Shown here one piece after another: positions 19,173-37,642 of a stretch of 64,000 bases of DNA (positions are counted from its first letter, which is position 1; the number at the start of each line of letters is the position of its first letter). Both the position numbers and the translations under genes were made by a program. Source of the DNA: Trichuris trichiura (taxonomy: Eukaryota > Nematoda > Enoplea > Trichinellida > Trichuridae); contig JBAJFE010000062.1 in the NCBI GenBank assembly GCA_037903355.1, forward strand, positions 310,001-374,000, read 5' to 3'. The notes under the pieces were generated by a model. The model was given only the letters and a program-made list of their open reading frames with translations, ran no database searches and had not been told where the DNA came from.

Positions 19173-22100
19173 ATGTACTGGCTGAAAAGGGCAATGAACA
19201 TCGGCAAGGTAGAGTCAAGTTCCGAAGAAACCGTCGGTGGAGCGGACGCCCAGGCTTGCATGGACGCTTTTCATTCCCACTGGATGCAAGTTAAGGCCAT
19301 CCTGCTGTCCGATCATCCGACCATTGAATCGCAGACAATTGTTTTTCGCCATCTTGAGCAGTTGATAACTCTTATTGTGGCCGAGGTAAACGAAGCGACC
19401 GGGTTTCGCATTGGACCAATGCTAGAATTAGCCTTTAACGAAAGCATCTTTTCAATGATCGTCTCATGGGCAACCGACTGTCGCGGCCAAGCGAGATTGT
19501 TCGCATTGCGAAATATATTCAAAATATACGAAATTGTCGTTAGTCAAACATCACCTTGCATTATTGTTCACAAGCCGATCCTGCGGCCTTTGTTATACGT
19601 GCTTGACGAGTGCGACAACGGCGAGGAATGGCTGTTGAACGATATTCGGGAGCCCATGGTGTTCCTTTTGCATCAGGTGTGCACCAAGATCGCCCAGAAG
19701 GAGGAGTGGTCAATGTTGGAATTTTTTTTCGACAAGGAAACGGACCATAAGGCTCCTCGTTTCCTTGTATTCACTTTGCTGGTACCCTTCCTGTACTTTG
19801 GAGGTCGGGTCGAGCAGTTGGTCAGGGATGCCCTTCTCCTGGTGCTATCGGTTTCTAGTCAGCTAGACTCTGCTGGCCTATTTTTGGCCAACGAAACGAA
19901 TTTTTGCCCAGTAAGTTGATCATTCCAATTGGAGTAATCTGCAAACGGCCATATCAGGTTTTAGCCAGCGGTTTGGCAGCTGTATATTCCTCTTTGCCAA
20001 GAAGGTTATATTATGCCGATAAGTTCGACGACTGGTGCCGAGTTACACCGGTCGATTTGGAGCGGTCGCCCGAATTGTTATCCTTTCGAAACGCGTTGGA
20101 ATTCTGCAACGCTGTGGCTCAAGTAAAGTTTTTGCTTTTTCACCCTTTGCAAAACTATAAGCATTTGATAGTACGCTTTTCTTGACAATGTATTCTTTTC
20201 TCTCATTTTCCTCTTTCCTTATATGTCAGTTATTTGCATAACCGACAGGTGACTTGCTGTTGCAGGCGTCGCACCACCGCGTCGTATCTTCATTGGTCAA
20301 GTATATATACAACGGGTTTCTCCTTTCGGTGTTCAAGCAAGCCCTGCTCGAGGTAAGGTTGCATTTGTGGAAGACGACATACCTTATATCGTCGTTATCC
20401 TTTTCTTCGACAGAGTACCGTGGATGACTTGCATTCCGTCATTGCCTATTTGGAGCTGATTTTTCGTTGTCTAGCCGAGGCGCCTTTGCAAGAAGCGTTG
20501 GTTCGGTTCATGACCATCAAAAATACGAACGGAATGAGCGTCCTCGAATCGCTCGTATATCGAATGGGCAAACACGCCAAAGTATTCATTATGTTTTTTT
20601 CTTCAAAAGTAAAATATTGGCTCAACTGTCTATTTTTTCAGCTGACGAAAGTTTGCTTGGCCCTGTTCGAAACGCTGCTTGATTTGAATTCCGAAAAAGT
20701 GATGTTCGAACTCATTTTTCGGTTCGTATATGACTCGCGGATCCGTAAGACCTATGCATCTATTCTTTTGAAGTTATATCATATCTTGTCGTCACATCGT
20801 GCCCGGTCAGATCGCGTGGCTGAAGCAGCTAACATTGTTTGACGATGCTTACGACGTTTTCCTGGCATTGTCGCCCATTGGTGAGCCTGAGACAAACCCG
20901 AATGAACAGTTGGTCGAGGAGAAAGGTTGACAAGCAAAGAAATATAATATAAATCCCTGCAGTCTCTTTTACTTGATTTAGAACAGCATACGGGTGAAGA
21001 CAGCTATATGGACGACGATAGCTCAATAATGGACACGGAAGTTGGGGCTCAAGCTGATCCGACCGTTGTTCTATTCGGTTATTGGAAATGGGCTCGCTAC
21101 AAAGTAGAGGCATGCCGACGAGCTTGTCGAGCTTGGAACTATCCCTACGATGGAAGTTCACCCAGCCCGCACCTCCCGGAGGCGAGCTCATCCCAGCAGG
21201 GTGCCTCTTTTCTGTTGGGCGCCGAGTCTGCGAGGAGCGCGGCGGAAACGCTGAGCTTTCGGAGGTCGGAGAATCAGTTCGGTTTGAATCCCAATTGCCT
21301 GTATCGACAATCGAGGACCAAAGCCTACTACGCTAAAAAAAAGTTGGACAAAACTTATCCGGACAATTCTCAAGCGCTCAGCGCCCTCGACCTGGCTATA
21401 AGCGGTGCCGATACGGATCTCGAGGTGAGCGAGCAGTTGGACTTTGAAATTTTTTCGCGCGCGTCTGCTATTGCCGACTATTAATTCTTCATTTTGACCG
21501 ATCGGCTCTGCAGCACTTTTCATATTTGCTGCCCTTCTCCATTCCTCAGAGACGGCGCGTATGGTGTGAAATGCGGATGCGCGCGTCAGTCTTCTTCAAG
21601 TCCATTTAGATAAGTCTCTATTACTTTTGGCATTGTGCCAGGTCACGTGACTGCTAACTTGACGTTTTCGCGCTGTAGCGCAATGTTGATCCCGCACTTT
21701 TTGCTGGTTTTGCGGCAAGCAGTCACGTGACCAGAAGAAAGTAAGGTTCGGCATTTTTTCACTATTGGCCAAAGCTAATTGCTTCGGGGAATTCACTTGA
21801 ATCAATTTTCAACTTGCAAATACTTCGTCCAATTCCCGGTCGAATGCTCAGCCAACTTTGCCATTGCTCCTCTCGGGAAGTTTTTTTCAGACGTGGGCCG
21901 AAGCAATTCCCGTGCATTTTGCTTTTCCTGCGTTATTCGTCTTTGTAATTCATTGCCTCGGCGGACGTTGGCAAAGGGAGACGTATTTTCAGATTTTATT
22001 ACGAACAGTTTGCAGCTTAGGGATTTGGTGTGCAATTAGGGGCCCAGTTATGGTCAGCTAATGGTTTTCTATTGAAAGACGGTGCCAAGCTTCACCATCA

Positions 22101-25100
22101 TTCATTCAACAACTAAAGTATTTTCAAATAAGCTTTCTCTGTGGGATTTTGGCTAGTTTCGATTAAGGCGGTTGTTTCGCAGACGCACACGTCAATTAAT
22201 CACCATTTACGCCACATAAAACAGTGAACTCTCGTCCTTTTAGCCGCAGGCGACACTGAGGCACTTTTTCTCTCTTCTGTGTTTGTTCGAAGTCTATTTG
22301 CCCACTTTGACGTACGGATGCTGCTCGGTGAAACGACCCATATTGCAAATGTTTTCACGCGGCATACTTCTCATCACTGCTGATAAATTGAGCTCGTTTT
22401 TCAAAATTCCGTCGTGTTGCGCGAAAAGGTAACGACCGAAAGTGGTAGCTGTTTCTTTCTCGCCTGCCAGCAGGCAGCGTGTGCCGCTTTGATAGACAGA
22501 GAAGACTCGTTTGCCGAGTTGGATACATCTCAGGCTTTTTCACGGCGTAATACGCCAAGCGTTGATCGAAACGACGTTTTACAGCGTAAACAACGTTGGC
22601 AAACGCATTGATTCCTTTTTAAAAGCGCTTTTTGTAAAGACATTATCGTGACAATGATCCAAAATCGCGAAGTTGGATGAACCATTTATTCCGGAATCGC
22701 TAATCGGCCATGACGTCCGCTTGTTTAAAAGTGCCACTTACGCAGGTTGCAAATATGCGACGCCAGATAAGCGCACAAGATTTGCATAAGTCTACGAAGG
22801 AACTGCGTTACTCAGTTTAGCGAAAAAAATCGATTCTAAGTTTTACTATTTTCGTTCTGCAAAAGGAGTGCATCAGTTACGTTCTCGTGACGGCGAGTCG
22901 AAAATAGTGCTTTAAAAACTCGACTACGTTGACTATTCTTTGCAATACGCGCTTCGGTTAATCAAAAATTCATATATCCCAACACTTGACGATGCTATAA
23001 GCTCTTATAATGTGAATACGTAATTCGTTGCAACTGGTTGTTAAGTTTTCATCGTGTAAAGTTGTATGACAGTTGGGCCCCTTTCATGTAGCAACCCGTG
23101 CGTCTCTAATTTCCGTTGACACAAAAAATCAAGTTTCTATTGCGTAGGCGAAAGGCAGCGTAGGTGCAGACTACTTGAGTATAGATAATAAATTTTTGAA
23201 ATTAATTACCGTAATAAAACTTTACATATTGCAATGTGACAAAATGGAAATGAAAACTTACCTAGCTTTTGTAGAATTTACAACAAGCATGAGGGTGTCC
23301 CCCTACGAGTTCCCTCAGTGGGTAATAGCGTGGATTATTACCCATTGAAGAGCGTGGCAGCAAGAACAATAAGTCGGCTACTAAAATGACGTCAAAAAGT
23401 TAAGCTTACTTGAAAAAACTCGTTCCAAAAGCTACTTTTAAGACGGTTCCGTATTTCTTGGTCATTTTCAAACTTTTCTTTGCGAGCAGCACTTCCTTTG
23501 CCTTTCGACGCATAACCAATTTCAGCGAGTCGAAAAATCGTTTCCCGCTTTGGCTACTTGCAATTTTTGGCCGAGTCTTCCGGCTGCGCTTGGATAATCA
23601 ACAATTTCGTCATCGTTCAATATTTCAAATCCCACAACTTCATTTGCACTTGTCAGAATCAGGCTTGAATTCCCCGGATTCAATACTTCTCCAGCAAAGC
23701 TGCTGAAGGTTGAAGGCAAATGTCCGTCCATGTTTTGCGCCTAAAATTGCAACTTCGGTCGATTCAGATAATCGAGTTTCTCTTCTATAGGCCAAAGGCA
23801 ACGTAGACGCACTCTACTTGAGCGCAGATAATGTTTTTAAATTAATTTCCTTAACTGACTACCGTAGGTGTGGACTACTTGAGCACAGATAATAAATTTT
23901 TGAAATTACTTACCGTAATTGCTATGAGAGCGCTGCAGCCTTAAAAACCACCCTGTTAGCACTCGCCAGGGTTTTGCACGGCTTTTCCTCCTGCATAATC
24001 TTCGTTGCTGGTTGTTTCGTCAAGATTCGTTCTTTTATTTTCTGCGGTTGCAGTTTTCCAAAATGCATGGCTGTTTATTGCGTTGTAGCAAAACCTCGAT
24101 TATTTGAACTAGGCAAAAAATACTGCTTAGGCTATTTTCGAATTGCATTTCCAACGCTTCGTGAACATCCGTTATTTTACACCAATTTCTCTTTTTTGAG
24201 AATACCTAGTCAGTGTTTTTATTGATATCTCAGTTGTTCCAAGCCTTAATTAACTTATGTTATACTCAAGCTTCCTAACAGCCATGTTTGACTACGGAGT
24301 GTCAGGAAATTTAAATAAGTCTGCGTTTAGTCCCCCCCGCGGGACCCCAACGTTGACATCCGTTGCTTCGAAGCCTATGGAGACCAACAAAACTTTTTTC
24401 ATTTTAGGGTTGGCATCAAATGCTGAACTCCGACCAGGACCAATCGAGATTGATCTCGTTTGAATCAGAGACCTTTTTGAATCTTTACTGCTCCACCGCT
24501 GTGCCTTCGTCCTTTATGCAGCTAACTTTTGTCGACAACTGTGCCTCAAGTCGAGAACCGGACGCTTTGGATAGCAGGGAGCAAACTGACACCAGTGTGA
24601 CCGAATCGACCGCTGCCGATTGGAGCGCCGCTGTGGACGCGGAAAAATTTGAAAAAATGCTTCTCGAAGTAAACTACATCAACGACGAGTCGCCGGCCAG
24701 CGTCCACGACGCCGTTCACTATATATGCTACATGTACGACAAGTTGCTGCTGTCAAGAACGCCGTCGGCGACCATGAACGATTCCGAATCGATCGAGTCG
24801 CCCAAGACGCACCCTGTTATTTCCAGACTGGAACTAGACGAGTCAACGCTTGAAGACATGAACGACATTGACCTTCAGGAGATTGTCCGCGACGGTGACG
24901 CGCCTCTTCTTGGTGAGCTCTCTTTTTTACAGGCAAATCAGTGTTGTTGAAAATTATCAGATATACCGTATTTGCAGGACCCTTTTTGACGCTTTTGTTT
25001 GGAATGATGGAGCGTATGACGGATAACTCCCTGTTGGAGAATCTTCTTCTAACCGGTCTGTTGGCTCGACTGGCTTGCTATCCCCAAGTACTGATTGCCA

Positions 25101-25854
25101 CTTTGCTGCTGTCCACAGTTCCGCTGTTCAATGCTACGGTTCGATCGTTAAGTCAGGTAAGCAACCAAAAAAAAGTATTTGCATAAACTTGCTTCCGTAG
25201 GCAAATTAAGGGCGGTACATTTTTGAACAGTACCTGCGAAGCTTTATATACAGTACGCATTTTTTTGCACCTTTAAAATAAGCGTACCCGCTTCTTGCGT
25301 ACGAAGCGCAAGTAAAGCCTAATCAATAGTGGCTTTTTAAGTCATGTCAAAATTTACATATCATTTACACATGGATCATCTTCAGATTCTCGCGTCACTG
25401 TCGACGCAAATTCAAGATAGCATTCGCCCGTTGGAACACCTTCCAATACGACTGCAGTTGGCGAGGGAAATGATAGAAGCGCGACAGGGACATCGACTGC
25501 AGCGCCGCCGCCCGGACGGTAAATCAAAGCAAATACTTTCACTGTTCATCTATATTAAACTCTTAGGCTCGTTACCGAACTCGGCTGAAGAGGACGATGG
25601 CGCCAAGACGAAGTCTCAGCGTAACGCCAGTTAGTAAGTCGTCTTTTCGTTCAAAGCGTTTTTTTTTTTCAACTTTGTCTTTTTTTTTCTTCAGCAGTCG
25701 GCTTGGAAAAGAAGAACGCGCTTTTCTGGCCGGATTTGGCTTCAATGACGCCATCGGTCCGTTGCTTCAGTGCGCCGTCATTCTGGACGAGTTTTGCAAA
25801 GAAATTGCGGCCATTGCCTTGGAGCAGTCGCTACAAATTCGACTGCCCTCTTAG
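19173..25854 (+). CDS. FHIP1: FHIP1 (FTS- and Hook-interacting protein, FAM160A family)
   Basis: Scaffold subunit of the FTS-Hook-FHIP complex, which links Rab5-positive endosomes to dynein through HOOK proteins. Twelve exons with consistent phase: 19173-19910, 19958-20122, 20266-20352, 20414-20581, 20642-20725, 20811-20925, 20982-21424, 24408-24912, 24978-25156, 25386-25518, 25567-25633 and 25695-25854, about 947 residues. The 20725/20811 junction is the least certain. Matches to human FHIP1B include MYWL at the N-terminus, RDALLLVLS, GLAAVYSSLPRR, FRNALEFCNAVAQV, TVDDLHSVIAYLEL, RRACRAWNYPYDG, the block LLENLLLTGLLARLACYP and a C-terminal AVILDEFCKEIAAIA. The variable Ser/acidic linker (24408-24912) is poorly conserved, as in the family. 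Intron 7 is 2.98 kb. The gene ends 62 bp from the COQ2 stop codon, tail to tail; AATAAA near 25880 is a likely poly(A) signal. Confidence 0.92.
21641..21732. promoter_or_regulatory. Pair of palindromic GTCACGTGAC E-boxes in FHIP1 intron 7
   Basis: GTCACGTGAC occurs at 21642-21651 and 21722-21731. The flanks extend it into a 14-bp inverted repeat (GGTCACGTGACTGC against GCAGTCACGTGACC) with about 64 bp between arms. This ten-mer is the consensus bound by USF and MiT/TFE-type bHLH-ZIP factors. A regulatory role inside the 3-kb intron is inference only. Confidence 0.45.
23129..23925 (+). repeat. Three diverged copies of a ~75-90 bp repeat in FHIP1 intron 7
   Basis: Copies at about 23129-23219, 23774-23859 and 23861-23925 share the core GACTACTTGAG..AGATAAT, then AAATTTTTGAAATTA and TTACCGTAAT. 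The first two also share GCGAAAGGCAGCGTAGG-like upstream sequence. The third copy is partial and directly abuts the second. No coding capacity. It may be a local duplication or a short interspersed element. Confidence 0.6.
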
Positions 25855-25916
25855 TAAAGGTCACATTCATGCGCTGTACCAATAAAAGAGACATTGCTTA
25901 CCGTATGCTTTCGTTT

Positions 25917-27588
25917 TTAATACTTTAGAAGGTTACTTAAGACTATGCCGCCGAATAGGATCAAGCCGGCGTAACGATTGCTACTGAACTTCTTCCAGCA
26001 ATCGTCGGGACTGTCTATATTCACCGTTATGATCTACAAAAAAAAGCGTCCAGCTAAAGATATTGTACCTGACGTACCTGACGATCATTTAGCGGCACTT
26101 ACCTGCCAGCTTAACTGCGCAGTTGCTAATGCCACACCGAGATAATAAGGCCATGTTTGGTCACAAATAGCACCGGTGACGAGCAAACAACCGGTCATGA
26201 GGGAACCGAAACCGGCAAGATACGTTTTTGTACGATTTCCAAACTTAATGGCCGTCGATTTGACGCCAATCGCCAAGTCGTCGCTTTTGTCCTGAAGAAA
26301 ACGTAGAAACCGAGCCGTAGGCTGCCTTTAACCTCACTTGATGGGCATATATAGTGTCGTATACTATGGTCCAACAAATACTACCGGCGTAAGCAGGAAG
26401 CACGCAAAACCAGTCAACTGTTCCGCATACGGCCGCCCAGCCAAGAAGGACACCCCAGTTAAACGTTACGCCTGAAGGAATGAAACCAGCAGTGCTAAGC
26501 GACAGAGCGAGAGGCGGATAGGTTAGACAGGTAAGATAAGCATCGGGCGAAAAGCATGCTAGTCACCGTAGGATAAGGCAAGCGAAAAGTAGGTATTGAA
26601 GGATACTGTAGACCGTCACCCAATTAGTTCAAAACGTTAAGTATAATCAGGTTCGATTATTTGAAAAGTGAAGTGCTATACCTGATGGGAGTAAATCGTG
26701 TCGTAAACTATCGTATAGCACACGCAAGCTGTATAAAGTGGTAAAACTGACATAAGCGCACTCAACGATGCATTCAGTTCGACCCAGGCCAAAAGAACAC
26801 CCCAGTTCGAAGTGACGCCTAGAATACAAGCAGTAAGCGTGCAGGTCGACCTAACTTGTGCCTTCGTGAAGGCGCTGCGGATACTTTACCTAGCGCAAGC
26901 TGGGGCCAAAAGGTAAACCTTTTGAACAACGGATATGTTGCGACAAGAGGAAGGCTGCAGATGCCAAGCAGGACTCTGCAATTGGAATTTAGGCGTAAAC
27001 AAGTAAGGAAATAGCCGGTGTGTACGAGGAGTCGTTAAGCTGAAGTAGTACAGCCAGCGAGCCGGTAAGGAGACCTCCGAGAAGACCAAAAGCTTGCAAA
27101 GTCGATACTTCACCACTGGCCAAAGGCCTAGACTTCGTTCTTGCCACCTTCTTGTCAAATTCTTTGTCCCAGAGATCGTTGACAATGCAGCTTGCTCCTC
27201 GCATCAGGAAGGAACCGATGCCAAAAAGAGCAAGTAATTTCAAGTCTGGGAAACATCCCGGCGTCGCGCAAAGAGCAATACTCCACGTGCAAGGCCAGTA
27301 CAGCAGAAGAGTCCCTAACAGAGTACGATTAGTTGTCAAGTTAGGCTTGTAATTTTATCCTCTCCTACCTGTTGGTTTGTCCACACGCATCAACCTCAAG
27401 TAGGGTTGCCACTGCCTTGGCATACGGTTGACAAAGGCAGTGGCCAGCTGATGTCCGCGTGAGCTTAAATGAAGGCTTCGCATCTGAACGAGCTTTTCCC
27501 ATTTCCACCAATGATTAAGCGCAGTAGCTTGCCTGCTTTGAAAGCTAGACAACGCAAAATAGCTAAGCGCCAAACCACGAGCGAACAT
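25917..27588 (-). CDS. COQ2: COQ2, 4-hydroxybenzoate polyprenyltransferase, with two alternative exons
   Basis: Integral inner-mitochondrial-membrane UbiA-type enzyme that attaches the polyprenyl tail to the quinone ring precursor. Minus-strand exons: 27588-27369, 27314-27026, 26975-26890, then either 26818-26682 (exon 4A) or 26471-26338 (exon 4B), then 26291-26103 and 26033-25917. With 4B the protein is 344 residues, with 4A 345. The N-terminus is a basic presequence. [16 protein letters not shown], the first Asp-rich motif NDLWDKEFD with [14 protein letters not shown], and the second Asp-rich region YDTIYxHQ+DKSDD (split across exons 4/5) are intact, and the tail [13 protein letters not shown] matches human. 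Exons 4A and 4B are homologous and phase-equivalent. Each has length 2 mod 3, so skipping both or using both breaks the frame. COQ2 is head-to-head with secernin (137 bp between ATGs). Confidence 0.95.
26338..26471 (-). other. COQ2: COQ2 alternative exon 4B (canonical ubiquinone type)
   Basis: 134 bases encoding [12 protein letters not shown] ... [12 protein letters not shown] once joined to the preceding G. It keeps the Phe of TFNWG and the Ala of IYAHQ found in human COQ2. Acceptor TTCCTTCAG, donor GTGAGG. It lies downstream of exon 4A in transcription order. Confidence 0.9.
26682..26818 (-). other. COQ2: COQ2 alternative exon 4A (candidate rhodoquinone type)
   Basis: 137 bases encoding [12 protein letters not shown] ... 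[12 protein letters not shown]. Compared with exon 4B it replaces Phe with Ser in the TxNWG motif, Gly with Ala in LLxW, and Ala with Ser in IYxHQ, with a largely different middle. Acceptor TATTCTAG, donor GTATAG. Both splice sites and the open frame are intact, so it is a usable exon and not a relic. Confidence 0.88.
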
Positions 27589-27725
27589 ACACCTTAACAG
27601 CGTATACGGTAACCCTCTAACTTGATAATCCTTTGTTACTGTAGAGATTTCTTAGTACGCTCGCTTTTTTAGGTTTTCTGGTAGTTTTTTTTTATCAAAG
27701 AATTTTTTTTGTTTTATAGAGGGTG
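27589..27725. promoter_or_regulatory. Shared 137-bp region between divergent COQ2 and secernin starts
   Basis: Only 137 bp separate the COQ2 ATG (minus) from the secernin ATG (plus), so both must be driven from a bidirectional promoter or from upstream 5' exons. The secernin side carries a T-rich tract ending GTTTTATAG eight bases before the ATG, which resembles a 3' splice site and would fit a 5'-UTR intron or spliced-leader acceptor. No clear TATA box. Confidence 0.5.
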
Positions 27726-34630
<6,905 letters not shown>

Positions 34631-37600
34631 TTGTTTTCCGTTGCGTTCGCGTCTCAGTCTGCCTTATGTCAGAGTCGTCTGTCAAGCTGATCTGTCGCAT
34701 TTCTTGTGCTTCAACTGCTATATTTGGTAATACACGAATCTCAGCCTGATTGTCCGTAGCGTTGTTTTCTTGTAGTTTTCCGTTGCTTGCGTGCAACACT
34801 TACAAGAAGAGCAAAAGCTTTAATGTTTTTCTTATTTGTTTCTGCCACGCAATTGCCTAATTGGGTTAATGTGAGTGCACTTCTGCTTTTCATCCTGCGT
34901 TCCGAACTCTACGTGTTACATGGTTCTCTGCAATGCAAGAGAATGCGAAAGTTCAAATATTTTAATTAAAAATGTTTCAAACAGCCAACAAGACGTAAAT
35001 ATTTAATAAAGCAAAAGCAAAGTCGAGTTTAGATTATTTTATAGGCAACTCGACATAGCTTGTATGGTTACTTGAGCGTGCGCTGTATTCCCCGCAGCTG
35101 GAGACGCTACCCTGTGAGTGAAACTTGCAAATCATAATACGGTAGGAGAAAAGAGTGTTGACCTGTAAAAGCTGGAAAGAAGCTCTCTTGTCTAATAGTT
35201 TGTGGTCGCGCGTTTCGTTAACAAGTAAAGTCGTCGTCAAAACAAATTTTCCCAATGGTGAGCGGACCAGGCGGGGCGTTTCGCTGCTTTTTTCTGATTT
35301 TGTCTCTAGCCGCCCCACCATCTGAGAAATGCAGGTTCCTTTCTGGCAAGCACGTTATTAACTTGTCATGCCTTTACTGGAGAGCAAGCTGATCTTCCTT
35401 TTTTGCCTTTACGCAAATCTAGACCATGACGTAAGCCGTATTTTTAGGCTTAGGCTTAAGTAAGGGCAGAAAAGGATGGCCAGCAAGCTTACTGTATGAC
35501 GCTGCGACGCCTACGAGATAAATCTTTTTTTTCCAAGTAATTAATGTTTTCCAGCTTTGTCAGTGTTAGGACAAGCCATGTCCTTCACGGGAAGCCTACG
35601 ACGTGAGGAGCCTGAGAATCGTTTTCTCTTGTGCCTACAGTACCTAACCTGCTTTTAGTTAGTCGGTCATTCTGCTGTGTCTTGCTGTAGTGTTACCTGT
35701 TCTTACAAGTAAATGCTGTCCTACCTACTCTCAAGTCCCAACAGTCAGCTTGTTTCCAGCCCTACAGCATTAAGACTAAATTATTCAAGAAGCAGTAACT
35801 GTTCGAAAACGTTTTAATTCAAGAGATCGATCATTTATCTAACACTCAAAAAGTCTCATTTTAGTTTCGTCCGGCAAAAAATGTGAATCATAATTATTTA
35901 ATACAGTGATCTTACTGTTGCCAAAAAACTCCCCATAATTGACGTGTTGAAAACATGCAACACTGCTATTGGAGTAAAAAGTTTCTTTGTTTTTCTCGTT
36001 TTTACGGCAGCAATCAATGGAAAGACTAAATTACACGAACATAGCCAGACTATGGTCCACACGCTTAAGCTGGTGCAGCGCGGCAGTGTAAGTTACTGCA
36101 ACAAATCGAATTTAGTCTTATTAATCAAATTTTTACAAGACCTTTTTGTGCCAAAAAAACGAAATTAGTGAGTAGAGTCATTATGAGATAGATATCTGTG
36201 CGTAGGGAAGAACTTTGTCATAGCAAAGTATCGAGAGCGGATTGCCTCCTTAATGCCATTACTGAATAGCGTTTCCGGACGCTTTATATCATTATTTCCA
36301 TAAGGTGGTAGCGAAAAATGTAAAACCATCTTGCGTTTGCTAAAAATGATTTAAGTTTCGTCGCTATTTTGTTATGTGAAGTTAATGGAACCTGAAAGTA
36401 CTTAACGGGTACTCGCTTGTATGTCTGCGCTTATCCGCGTCGCATCTTTTTAAATGAACAACAAGAGATCGATAATTATGCGCGCAAATCTTTTTTTGAA
36501 TAGATAACAGCTTAGTTTGCGTTTTAGTAGTTTTAGCAAGCGCAGGTAAGCATTATTAGTATTCTTGGAAAGTTGATATAAAAGTGCGTATTATTGTTAT
36601 TGCATCGGTTTTTCTGCCAGTGGACTGAAGTAGTAAAACATGGAAAGCTAAACACAAAAACTAATCATGCTGGCAGGTTTCGTTCGCTGAATTCGTTGCT
36701 CTGCATCTAGCATTTTCTACGTTTGTTGTTATGATACTTGTTGCGTAATGCTTCGAAAGCAGCCGTAATTAACTACGTTTTTCTTTGTTTTTTTATTATT
36801 TAGCTTCGCAGAGTTCATTTTCACGTTCGTTTGCAAAGTTGCTAGAGGCTTCTAAAGTTCCCAGTGCTTTTGCTAAAAAGCGCATTTTCCTTTCGCCGCA
36901 TTTTAAGTCACGTGATTTTTTTCTAGCGCATGCTTTTCGAGCAGAATGGCACGAACACTTGTGTAGTGTTTTATTGAAGCTAAGTAGCAATGAATGCGTA
37001 GTTAACTGGACAAACTGCAATTGAGCGATCTCTTCTACCCAGATTGATTCTAATCTAATTTTGTTTGAGTTCATTTTTTTGCTAACCTCATAAACGTGAG
37101 CTTGCGTGGTTTCCATCGTCGGTGTAACAACTTTCAACGCGGAACATTCTTGCAGCAAAGTTTACCATTGTCTTATTTTAACGCAATTTTAAATAAACGC
37201 AAGCTTGTTAGCTAATAGAAAAACCATTGCTAAACTCGGTATCTGTTCCCACGTTTTCTGCAGTTTAAGTTTCTACAATCAAAAAGCTAGTCTTATGTGG
37301 GTTGACTGTAGTTTTCAAACTTTTGAATAATTGGCTTTCAGGTTCTAAGTATTTTTTTTCTTTATCTTACAACCTTTCACATATCTTTTTGCTGCAGATA
37401 GTGGCAAGTGTTTGTATACTGTTAGTTTCACATTAACCTTGCTTTGTAAATCCATTTAAATGGCTTCGCTGTAACGAATGATACAGTATAAATCAACTAG
37501 ACTTCTTTACCTTATAAGCCTTTGACTGGAAACCGATTCTGTAAGGAAGAGATGACTGGTTTCGTCCTTGAATACGTTATTTTTTTACTACTATTTTTTG

Positions 37601-37642
37601 CGTCTTCAGACTTCGTCTATTGCACGTCGATCTTCAGCTACA
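34631..37642. other. 3-kb gap between secernin and CISD3
   Basis: Contains dispersed repeat B (copy 2) and several unassignable frames, the longest a 120-codon frame on the minus strand (36796-37158) without any recognisable motif. I see no supported gene. Confidence 0.35.
35280..35512 (-). repeat. Dispersed repeat B, copy 2
   Basis: Minus-strand copy of the element at 32592-32800, with the shared order GTCATACAGTAAGCTTGC, GGCCATCCTTTTCTGCC, CTTAAGCC, GTGCTTGCC, AACCTGCATT and GGGGCGGCTAGAGACAA. No coding capacity or terminal inverted repeats were recognised. Confidence 0.5.
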
